This document shows, one piece after another, positions 25,002 to 33,100 of a stretch of DNA of 64,000 bases. The DNA comes from AC-32 sp963736055. GTDB lineage: Bacteria > Actinomycetota > Thermoleophilia > Gaiellales > Gaiellaceae. The notes under the pieces were generated by a model. That model saw only the letters and a list, made by a program, of their open reading frames with translations. It was not told where the DNA came from and did not search any database. Made by a program: the position numbers and the translations under genes. The DNA lies in contig CAVTNM010000008.1 in the NCBI GenBank assembly GCA_963736055.1, forward strand, positions 1,860,001-1,924,000, given 5' to 3'. Every line of letters starts with the position of its first letter. Positions within the stretch are counted from its first letter, which is position 1.

Positions 25002-25165
25002 AGGAGGGCTTGACGAAACGACAGCTGTGCCGCCGGGGCACGCTGCTCGCCCCGAGGCGGCGTCCTCAGTCGCACCCGTAGCCTCCGGCTACGAGCACTC
25101 CCTGCGTCCTTGCTTCGGAACGACCATCGCACTCCGGCGACGAGCGACGTTCCGCCAAGCCCTCT
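25002..25165. repeat. Dispersed repeat with inverted ends, copy 2 (164 bp)
   Basis: Second copy of the element at 13827-14005. Ends are AGGAGGGCTTGACGAAACG at 25002 and CGTTCCGCCAAGCCCTCT ending at 25165. The flanking blocks match copy 1 almost base for base, while the middle has changed; here it holds a perfect GTAGCC/GGCTAC hairpin with a 3-base loop where copy 1 pairs the same words at longer range. It abuts the TAA of the convergent-side HhH-GPD gene (25165-25167), just as copy 1 abuts phoU, so both copies sit at gene 3' ends. The stretch 24952-25001 shows no other feature. Confidence 0.85.
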
Positions 25166-25725
25166 TAGCCAGCGCGCATCGAGGCCTTGTACGCGCGCTT
25201 CTTGGCCTGGTAGGCCTCGAGCGCCTCGGCCGAGTCCACGTCGCCGAGGGTCGGATGGCCGGGCACGAGCTCCTGGGCGGCCTCGACGCCGAAGCGCTTC
25301 GCCAGCACGGCGCCCAGCGCCTTGATCTTCATCTCGCCGAAGCCGGGAAGCGCGGCGATCCGCATGCGCAGGTCGGCGCCGTCCTGCGCGTCGCTCCAGA
25401 CGCGCTCTGCGTCGCCACCGTAGTCCTCGACGACGACCGTCGCGAGGTCCTGCACGCGCTGGGCCATGTTGCCCGGGAACCGGTGGATCGCGGGCTTCTC
25501 CCGGAACACCTCCTGGAGCCGGGCCGGGTCGGTGGCGGCGATCTTGCCGGGCTCGAGCGTTCCCAGCCGCTGCTTCAGCTTGAGCGGGCCGCTGAACGCG
25601 GTCGGCACCGGGACCTGCTGGTCGAGCGCGAACCCGACGAGGAGAGCGAACGGCTCGCGGGCGATGAGCTGGTCGGCCTCGTCGTTGCCGGTGAAGTGCA
25701 GCCGATCGGGGTGGGTCGTCGGCAC
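25165..25725 (-). CDS. HhH-GPD-type base-excision repair protein, uncharacterised family
   Basis: 186 residues from ATG 25725. It begins LHFTGNDEADQLIAREPFAL and LVGFALDQQVPVPTAF, a form of the HhH-GPD glycosylase fold found mainly in actinobacteria, with the helix-hairpin-helix at ALPGFGEMKIKALGAVL. The catalytic Lys of endonuclease III is not obvious and there is no iron-sulfur Cys cluster, so activity is unproven. It is followed by the inverted-end repeat and preceded by the iron-enzyme gene 10 bases away. Confidence 0.82.
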   Translation of the reverse strand: MPTTHPDRLHFTGNDEADQLIAREPFALLVGFALDQQVPVPTAFSGPLKLKQRLGTLEPGKIAATDPARLQEVFREKPAIHRFPGNMAQRVQDLATVVVEDYGGDAERVWSDAQDGADLRMRIAALPGFGEMKIKALGAVLAKRFGVEAAQELVPGHPTLGDVDSAEALEAYQAKKRAYKASMRAG

Positions 25726-25735
25726 GGTCCCGATG

Positions 25736-26383
25736 CTACCCCTCGAGCAGCTCCTGGAGCGCTCGTGCGGCCAGGTCGGCGGTTGTCATCGCCGAGATCG
25801 CGAGGACGGATTCCTGCTGAGCGGTCAACGGGAGCGCGTCGAGGACGCGGTCGAGATGGTCGCGATGACCGGGGTCGAGCTCGCCGTGCTCGGCGAAGGT
25901 GTGGAAGGCCGCCCGCGGGTACCCGGTCCGCTCGACGAGCGTCTCGATCAGCTCCTCGGTGGGCGGGTAGCCCTCCATGAAGGCGATGTAGCCGAGAAAG
26001 GCCAGCGGGTGGTAGTGGCGGAGCCAGTAGTACTGGCTGCCGACGAGCGTCGCGACCGCCGGCGGAGGCATGCGCCCGAGCACCGTCGCGCGGTCGACCC
26101 CGAGCAGCTCGAGGTCGTCGAGCAGCTCGTCGTCGTGATGGAGCTCCTCGTCGACGTGCTCGTCCAGATAGGACACGAGCGGGCTCGCAAGCGGATCGTC
26201 GTCCGGCAGCGCTCGCGCCCGTTCGGCCGCCGCCTCCGTCAGGGGCACGGTCGCCCGGATGATCTCGTGCTGCAGGACGAGGAACTCGGGCCACAGCTCG
26301 CGCAGCTTCGGGTGGTTCACGAGGGACTCGCACGCAGCGGCGTAGGGCCCGACGACGAGCGCCAGCTTCCGCCGTAGCCGCAC
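25736..26383 (-). CDS. Haem-oxygenase-fold iron-containing redox enzyme (HDO/TENA-like)
   Basis: 215 residues from GTG 26383, the first plausible start after the upstream small gene; no strong ribosome site is seen and CTG codons further up are possible. The all-helical protein has the acidic and His-rich patterns of the haem-oxygenase-like di-iron oxidase group: VLQHEIIRA, LDEHVDEELHHDDELLDDLE, the segment HPLAFLGYIAFMEGYPPT and HTFAEHGELDPGHRDHL with an H-x3-D-x2-H set. Members modify amino acids, lipids or small peptides with oxygen. Its neighbour 50 bases upstream encodes a 69-residue peptide, so peptide modification is worth considering; this is inference only. Confidence 0.78.
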   Translation of the reverse strand: MRLRRKLALVVGPYAAACESLVNHPKLRELWPEFLVLQHEIIRATVPLTEAAAERARALPDDDPLASPLVSYLDEHVDEELHHDDELLDDLELLGVDRATVLGRMPPPAVATLVGSQYYWLRHYHPLAFLGYIAFMEGYPPTEELIETLVERTGYPRAAFHTFAEHGELDPGHRDHLDRVLDALPLTAQQESVLAISAMTTADLAARALQELLEG

Positions 26384-26433
26384 GCTCGCCCGCGGCTCCG
26401 CGCTACCCAGGTGGCCTGCGGCAGGCGCCTCGG

Positions 26434-26643
26434 TCAGTGGACCACGGCCGCGTAGTGATGCGACTCGCAGTTCGCCTCGTGCAGGCTGGCCCCGACCTTC
26501 TCGAGCACCTCGAGCTCCTCCGGCGACAGCGAGAGGAGCGTGTCGTACACGGACGCGGGCAGGCCGTCCAGCGCTCGCCTGGCCAGGTACTGCGCCAGAT
26601 GGTCTGGGATTTCGCGCGGATCGCCCTCGGTGGACTCCGTCAT
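26434..26643 (-). CDS. Small 69-aa peptide, possible modified-peptide precursor
   Basis: ATG 26643 with AGGGGAGAG four bases upstream, so translation is likely. The body is a helical, acidic leader-like segment (LAQYLARRALDGLPASVYDT, LLSLSPEELEVLEKVGASL) and the end is a distinct Cys/His/Tyr motif, NCESHHYAAVVH. The 'LSPEELEVL' core recalls short actinobacterial peptides associated with RiPP-like clusters, though I cannot confirm family membership. The gene lies directly upstream of the haem-oxygenase-fold iron enzyme, same strand. It may instead be a small regulatory or metal-binding protein. Confidence 0.7.
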   Translation of the reverse strand: MTESTEGDPREIPDHLAQYLARRALDGLPASVYDTLLSLSPEELEVLEKVGASLHEANCESHHYAAVVH

Positions 26644-26696
26644 CGCACTCTCCCCTTTCGTCGACCCGGCGACTATTCAAGCCGCGGATCGCAGTG

Positions 26697-29540
26697 TCAA
26701 GCGGGGCTGGCCGGGGCGAGCCCCCTGGCGAGCGCCCGTGCGCGTTCGAGCGACGGCAGGTTCCCCTTCCGCTCGAAACGGCGCGCGGCGTCCTCGGCGG
26801 CGGCCAGCGCCTGGTCGCGCCGGGCGCCGCGGGCGAGCACCGTAGCCAGGTCGAGGAGCGCGTCGCCCTGGGTGTTGAGGAGCTCAGTCGCGTCCGCGAG
26901 CCGCACCGCCTCCCGGGCGAGAGCTTCGGCGCCGTCGGGGTCGCCGGCCTCCGCGCGCACCTTCGCGCGCGCCGCGCGCCAGAGCACCTGCGAGAGCACG
27001 TCGTCCGGCTCGGCCGCGGCCTCGCCGGCGCGGCTGAAGCGGTCGGCCTGCTCGAACTCGCCCAGGTCGCAGAGCGCGTGCGCGAGAAAGCCTGCAATCG
27101 TGGAGAGGAAGCCGCTCTCGCCGAGCCCCTCGAGCGTGGCGTAGCTGGCTCGGAGCGTGTCGGCTGCCGCCTTCGGATTCCCGGCGAGCATCTCGACGAA
27201 GAACGTCTCCTGGGCGTTGTTCGCGGCCCAGACGGTTAGCCCGAGGTCGGTGATCCCCCGCGTGCCCTCGTCCAGCAGCTCCCTTGCCAGCTCGAACTCG
27301 CCGCTCATCGCCTCCAGTACCGCACGCTCGACACAGCAGAACGCCCTGATCGCAGGGTCGTCGCCGGCCATGCCGAGGAACTCCTTGCAGCGCTCGATCC
27401 CCTCGTCGACCGGCAGAGGGCCGAAGACCGCGCTGACCATCAGCCAGCCGATGCTCTCGGCCCGCTCGGCCGCGAAGCCGCCCCGCTCCGCGTACGAGAT
27501 CGCCTGTCTCCACGCGGTTTCCGCCTGGCCGAGCGCACCCATGACGTTGCCCTCGACCTGTCCGAGCAGGTTCCAGGCCTGCGCGAGGCTGAAGTCGTCC
27601 CCGAGCTCCTCGCAGGCCCTCAGCACCTCCTCCGCGTCCGCCAGCAGATCCTCGCTTCCTCCGCTCAGGATGCGGAGGGTGCAGAGCCCGAGCAGGGCGC
27701 GCGCCGTCCGCCGCCCGCTGAGCTGGAGCGCGTCCTCGAGTGCCTTGGTCCCCTCGGCGGCGAAGCCGCGCGTCGACCAGAAGCCCCAGAGTGCCGTCGC
27801 GAGCCGCAGCAGCAGCTCCCCGTCGTCCGTCTCCCGCGACCACTCGATCGCGGTGCGGAGGTTCGCGTAGTCGTTGTCGATCCGGGCCAGGAAGTAGGCG
27901 TGGTCGCCGGTGCGGGACTCGAGGTCCAGCTGCTCCGCGAGACCGGTGTAGTACTCGGCGTGGGCGCGGCGCGCCTGCTCGAGCCCGTCCGAGGCTTCGG
28001 CGTCCAGCAGCTCGCACGCATACTCGCGGATCGTCTCCAGCATCCAGAAACGTGGCTCGCCGTCCGAGTCCGCCTTCTGGCGGAGGAGGCTCTTCTCGAC
28101 CAGCGACCCGAGGCCGTCGAGGACGTCGATCCCGAGCCTGCCGTCGGGGTCGCAAAGCGCCTCGGCATCCTCCGGGCGGCAGCCTCCGACGAGCACGCCG
28201 AGCCGGGCGAACAACGTCTTCTCCTCGGCCAGCAGCAGGTCGTAGCTCCATTCGATCGTGCCGCGCAGCGTCCGCTGGCGCTCGTCCAGGTCTTGCGCGC
28301 CGCCCGTCAGGAGCTTCAGGCGCTCGTCGAGCCGGCGCCGGAGCGCCGGCGGGGGGAGGGCGCGCACACGAGGGGCGGCGAGCTCGATCGCGAGCGGGAG
28401 CCCTTCGAGGCGCACGCAGATCTCGGCGACCGCCTCCTCGTTCTCCTCGGTCACGGCGAATTCCGCCACAGCAGCATGCGCCCGCTCCCCGAAGAGCTGC
28501 ACCGACTCTCCCAGCGCCAGCGGCCGGACGGCGTAGGTGCGCTCGCCGGAGAGGCGGAGCGGCGTCCTGCTCGTCGCGAGCACGTTCAGTCCCGGCGCGG
28601 ACGCGAGCAGCCCCGCCAGCACCGGTGCCGCCGCCACGACCTGCTCGAAGTTGTCGAGCACGAGGAGCATCTGCTTGTCGCGGAGGTACTCGGTCAGCGT
28701 CTCGACCACGGACTCGCCGGCTTGCTCGCGCAGGCCGAGCGTCTGCGCGACGGTCGGGACGACCAGCTCCCAGTCGCGGATCGGCGCCAGCGAGACGAAG
28801 AAGACGCCGTTGCCGAACTGCTCGACGATCGCCGCGGCCACCTGCAGCGCGAGGCGCGTCTTGCCGCCTCCGCCGGTGCCCGTGAGCGTGACGAGGCGGA
28901 CGTCGTCTCGGATGAGGAGCGCCTCCAGCTCCTTCAGCTCGTCGACGCGCCCGACGAAGGCGTTCGGCTGCGCGGGGAGGTTGGTCGGCCGGTTGTCGAG
29001 CGTCTTCAGCGGCGGGAAGTCGCCGGGCAGGCCCTCGATCAGCAACTGGTAGAGGCGCTGCGGGCCCGAGAGGTCCTTCAATCGGTGGTCGCCCAGGTCG
29101 CGCACCTGGAAGCGGTCGTCGAGCAGCGTGCGGGTCGACTCGGAGAGCAGCACCTGCCCGCCGTGGCCCGCAGCCATCACGCGTGCGGCCTGGTGGACGT
29201 CGAGCCCGACATAGCGGCGCTCGATCAGGCGAGGCTCGCCCGAATGCAGGCCGATCCGAACCCGGATCTCCGTCTCGCCGGGCCAGGGGTGTCCTGCGAG
29301 CGCGCGCTGGGCCTCCGAGGCGGCCGCGGCAGCGTCGCCCGCTGAGGCGAACGTGACGAAGAAGGCGTCGCCCTCGCTGTCGACCTGGAACCCGCGGTGG
29401 CGCTCGAATGCCTCGCTGAGCAGGCGCCGGTGCTCGGCCAGCAGGTCGGCGTAGGCCTCTCCCGTCCGCTGCAGCAGCCGGGTTGAGCCCTCGATGTCGC
29501 TGAAGAGCAGCGTCACGGTGCCGGTCGGCGCGTCGGCCAT
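26697..29540 (-). CDS. Adenylate-cyclase-domain / AAA ATPase / TPR regulator
   Basis: 947-residue multidomain signalling protein. Residues about 8-165 form a class III nucleotide cyclase domain (LLFSDIEGSTRLLQR with the first metal Asp, DSEGDAFFVTF with the second). Next is an NB-ARC/STAND-like ATPase with Walker A TGTGGGGKTR (about 219-229) and Walker B LLVLDNFEQV. The remainder is helical repeats of the TPR/SARP-associated type. No LuxR helix-turn-helix is seen at the end, unlike many relatives. Such proteins are common in actinobacteria, but the signal and output are unknown. It overlaps no neighbour; the start follows the usual MADAPTGTVTLLFSDIEGST pattern. Confidence 0.88.
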   Translation of the reverse strand: MADAPTGTVTLLFSDIEGSTRLLQRTGEAYADLLAEHRRLLSEAFERHRGFQVDSEGDAFFVTFASAGDAAAAASEAQRALAGHPWPGETEIRVRIGLHSGEPRLIERRYVGLDVHQAARVMAAGHGGQVLLSESTRTLLDDRFQVRDLGDHRLKDLSGPQRLYQLLIEGLPGDFPPLKTLDNRPTNLPAQPNAFVGRVDELKELEALLIRDDVRLVTLTGTGGGGKTRLALQVAAAIVEQFGNGVFFVSLAPIRDWELVVPTVAQTLGLREQAGESVVETLTEYLRDKQMLLVLDNFEQVVAAAPVLAGLLASAPGLNVLATSRTPLRLSGERTYAVRPLALGESVQLFGERAHAAVAEFAVTEENEEAVAEICVRLEGLPLAIELAAPRVRALPPPALRRRLDERLKLLTGGAQDLDERQRTLRGTIEWSYDLLLAEEKTLFARLGVLVGGCRPEDAEALCDPDGRLGIDVLDGLGSLVEKSLLRQKADSDGEPRFWMLETIREYACELLDAEASDGLEQARRAHAEYYTGLAEQLDLESRTGDHAYFLARIDNDYANLRTAIEWSRETDDGELLLRLATALWGFWSTRGFAAEGTKALEDALQLSGRRTARALLGLCTLRILSGGSEDLLADAEEVLRACEELGDDFSLAQAWNLLGQVEGNVMGALGQAETAWRQAISYAERGGFAAERAESIGWLMVSAVFGPLPVDEGIERCKEFLGMAGDDPAIRAFCCVERAVLEAMSGEFELARELLDEGTRGITDLGLTVWAANNAQETFFVEMLAGNPKAAADTLRASYATLEGLGESGFLSTIAGFLAHALCDLGEFEQADRFSRAGEAAAEPDDVLSQVLWRAARAKVRAEAGDPDGAEALAREAVRLADATELLNTQGDALLDLATVLARGARRDQALAAAEDAARRFERKGNLPSLERARALARGLAPASPA

Positions 29541-29570
29541 GCCCCAGTATCTCGCCGCCGAAGCCTGCGG

Positions 29571-30107
29571 TCAGCCTCCGGCAGGCGGAAACCGCTCGAG
29601 CCAGCGCTCGGCCGCCTCGACCGAACGCAGCCGGACGAGGCGGGGATCCCGGCCGTACAGCCGCGGCCACCGGGCCCGCTGCCTGAAGTGGGTGCGGACC
29701 AGCCAGCAGAAGAGCGAGTTCCAGCCCACGAGCGCGTTGCGCCAGCTCTCGCGGTTGCCGTTCCAGAGCTCGACGTCGTCGCGGATCCGGGTCGACGTCC
29801 GCCGCCAGACTCGCCCGAGCTTGAGCCCGAGCGGCAGGTCGAGCCAGACGATCGTGTCTGCCTCCCCCAGCACCGTCTGGCCAAGCTTCGTGTCGTAGTT
29901 GCCGTCGACCACCCAGCCCTCGGGTGCCACGGCCAGCGCGCCACGCACGCGCGCACGAAACTCCTCGTCGGTCGGTTCGCTCCAGTTCGGCCCGTGATGG
30001 AGCGCGTCGAGCTCGACGAAGGAGAGGTTCAGCCGCTCAGCGAGGCTCCGCGCGAAGGTCGTCTTGCCGGAGCCGGAGGTGCCTTTCACGTTGATCCGCC
30101 TGGCCAC
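29571..30107 (-). CDS. Small P-loop kinase / topology-modulation-like ATPase
   Basis: 178 residues from GTG 30107. The N-terminus is a Walker A strand-loop (INVKGTSGSGKTTFARSLAE), followed by LSFVELDALHHGPNWSEPTD and GWVVDGNYDTKLGQ, which match the adenylate-kinase-like family including FlaR-type proteins. A Trp/Arg-rich C-terminal half is typical too. The substrate is unknown. The start is 23 bases from the divergent lhr start, so a shared short promoter region is implied. Longer starts would overlap lhr and are not conserved-looking. Confidence 0.83.
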   Translation of the reverse strand: MARRINVKGTSGSGKTTFARSLAERLNLSFVELDALHHGPNWSEPTDEEFRARVRGALAVAPEGWVVDGNYDTKLGQTVLGEADTIVWLDLPLGLKLGRVWRRTSTRIRDDVELWNGNRESWRNALVGWNSLFCWLVRTHFRQRARWPRLYGRDPRLVRLRSVEAAERWLERFPPAGG

Positions 30108-30129
30108 GGGCGCAGGGTACGCTGGCCCG

Positions 30130-33100
30130 GTGGATCCGCTCTCCGTCTTCAGGCCGGAGACCCGAGCCTGGTTCGAGGAAGCCTTCGACGGCGCGACGCC
30201 TGCGCAGGAGCGCGGCTGGCCGGCGATCGCGCGCGGCGGAAACACGTTGATCCAGGCGCCGACCGGCTCGGGCAAGACGCTGGCGGCCTTCCTCTACGGC
30301 ATCGACCGGCTCGACGCCGAGCCGGGGGCGGGGCTGCGGCTGCTCTACGTCTCGCCGCTGAAGGCGCTCAACTACGACATCGAGCGCAACCTCCGCGGCC
30401 CGCTCGCCGGGCTCGGCTCGGCCCTGCGCGTGGGCGTGCGCACCGGCGACACCTCGCAGAAGGAACGCGCCGCGATGCTCCGGCAGCCACCGGACATCCT
30501 GATCACCACGCCGGAGTCGCTCTTCCTGCTCCTCACCTCGCGCGCACGGGAGACGCTACGCGGGGTCGAGACGGTGATCGTGGACGAGGTCCACGCCGTC
30601 GCCGGCACGAAGCGGGGGGCCCACCTGGCGCTCTCGCTGGAGCGGCTCGACCGGCTCGTGGGAAGGCCCGTTCAGCGCATCGGCCTCTCGGCGACCCAGC
30701 GCCCGCTGGAGGAGATCGGCCGTTTCATTACCGGCGGCCACGCCGGACAAGCCGGCATGGCCTCTGGCGGCGTCGCAAGCGAGCGCCTTGGGGGCGGTCG
30801 CGAGATCGAACTCGTCGACGCCGGCCGCGCGAAGGAGCTCGATTTGAAGGTGGTGGTGCCTCTCGACGACATGCGCGAGCCGGAGGAGCAGCAGTCGATC
30901 TGGCCGTCCATCTACCCGGAGATCGTCGAGCTCGTGCGCGCACACCGCTCGACGATCGTGTTCGTCAACAACCGCCGGCTCGCCGAACGGCTGGCGTTGC
31001 GCCTCAACGAGCTCGCCGAGGAGGAGCTCGCCCGGGCTCACCACGGCTCCCTGGCGCGCGAACAGCGGACGGAGGTCGAAGAGCTGCTCAAGCTCGGGAA
31101 GCTCCCGTGCCTGGTCGCGACCTCGTCGCTCGAGCTCGGGATCGACATGGGTGCCGTCGACCTCGTGATCCAGGTCGAGTCGCCCAAGTCGGTGGCACGC
31201 GGGCTGCAGCGGATCGGCCGGGCCGGGCACGAGCTCGGCGCCGTCTCGACCGGTCGGATCTTCCCCAAGTTCCGTTCCGACCTGCTCGAGTCGGCCGTGG
31301 TCGCGCGCCGGATGCTCGACGGCGCGATCGAGGAGACGAAAATCCCGCGCAACCCGCTGGACGTGCTCGCGCAGCAGATCGTCGCGATCTGCGCCGACGA
31401 GGAGATCCCGGTCGACGAGCTGCACTCCCTCGTGCGCGGCGCCTACCCGTTCGCCGACCTCTCGCGCGTCCAGCTCGAGAACGTGCTCGACATGCTGGAC
31501 GGCCGCTACCCGTCCGACGAGTTCGCCGAGCTGCGCGCGCGCGTCGTCTGGGATCGCACCGGCGGCCTGGTACGCGGCCGCCAGGGCGCGCGGCGGCTCG
31601 CCGTCACGAACGCGGGGACGATCCCCGACCGCGGGCTGTTCGGCGTCCACCTAGTGGACGGCGGCGGCCGGGTCGGCGAGCTCGACGAGGAGATGGTCTA
31701 CGAGGCCCGCGCCGGCCAGACCTTCCTGCTCGGGGCTTCCACCTGGCGGATCGAGGAGATCACGCGCGATCGCGTGCTCGTCTCGCCTGCGCCGGGCGTG
31801 CCGGGCGCGGTGCCGTTCTGGAAGGGCGAGGGCGTGGGGAGGCCGTACGAGCTGGGCGAGGCCATCGGCGCGACGTCGCGCCAGCTGGTGGCGCTCTCGG
31901 ACGAGCAGGCGCTCGCCAAGCTGCAGGCCGAGCACTCGCTCGACGAGCGGGCGGCGCGGAACCTGCTCACGTTCCTAGGCGAGCAGCAGGCCGCGACCGG
32001 CGCCGTCCCGTCGGACCGCACGATCGTGGTCGAGCGCTTCCGGGACGAGATCGGGGACTGGCGCCTCTGCATCCTCACGCCATTCGGCGGCCGCGTGCAC
32101 GCGCCGTGGGCGCTGGCGTTGGGGGCCCGGCTGCGGGAGTCGCTCGGACTCGAGACCCAGGCGATCTGGTCGGACGACGGGATCGCGATCCACCTGCCCG
32201 ACGCCGACGCGCCGCCGCCGATCGACGACGTGCTCATCGAGCCGGAGCAGATCGAGGATCTCGTCACCCAGGAGCTCGGCGAGACGGCGCTCTTCGGCGC
32301 CCGCTTCCGCGAGAACGCGGCCCGGTCGCTGCTGATCCCCAGGCGCAGGCCCGGCGAGCGCACTCCCCTGTGGCAGCAGCGCCTGAAGGCGCAGTCGCTG
32401 CTGCAGGTCGCGCGCCGGTACCCGGCCTTCCCGGTCGTGCTCGAGACCTACCGCGAGTGCCTCCAGGACGTCTTCGACCTGCCGTCGCTGAAGCGCCTCC
32501 TGCAGGGGCTGCGCACGCGGGAGATCGACCTGGTCGACGTCGAGACGGCCTCGGCCTCGCCGTATGCGGCCTCGCTGCTCTTCGACTACGTCGCGAACTA
32601 CATGTACGAGGACGACACGCCGGCCGCCGAGCGACGCGCCCAGGCGCTCTCGCTCGACCGCGACCTGCTGCGTGAGCTGCTCGGGCAGGAGGAGCTCCGC
32701 GACCTGATCGACCCCGGCGCACTGGCCGAGGTCGAGAGCCGGCTCCGTGGCGACCCGCGCACCCCAGACGAGCTGCACGACCTGCTGCGCCGCCGCGGCG
32801 ACCTGCGCTCGACCGAGCACGACGCCGACCTGGCCGAGCCGCTGCTGGCCGACCGCCGGGCGGTTCAGGTGCGCGTGGCGGGCGAGCAGCGCCTGATCGC
32901 TGCCGAGGACGCGGGCCGCTACCGCGACGCCCTCGGGGCGATGCCGCCGGGAGGGCTGCCCGAGGTGTTCCTCGAGGCCGACGAGGAGCCGCTGCACTCG
33001 CTGCTCCGCCGTTTTGCCCGCTCCCGCGGCCCCTTCACGACCGCCGACGCCAACGAGCGCTTCGGCCGCGACGTCGAGCCGATCCTGCGCGAACTGGAGC

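Noticed and set aside
26884..29670. 928-codon frame on the minus strand, other register
   Set aside because: It overlaps the cyclase/ATPase/TPR gene in a different frame and shows no motif; the gene 26697-29540 has all expected motifs.
29688..32675. Very long open frame (995 codons) on the plus strand over the kinase and lhr region
   Set aside because: It is Arg/Ala/Pro-rich shadow coding opposite the reading frame of lhr; it has no domain and lhr motifs are complete in frame 30130-34407.
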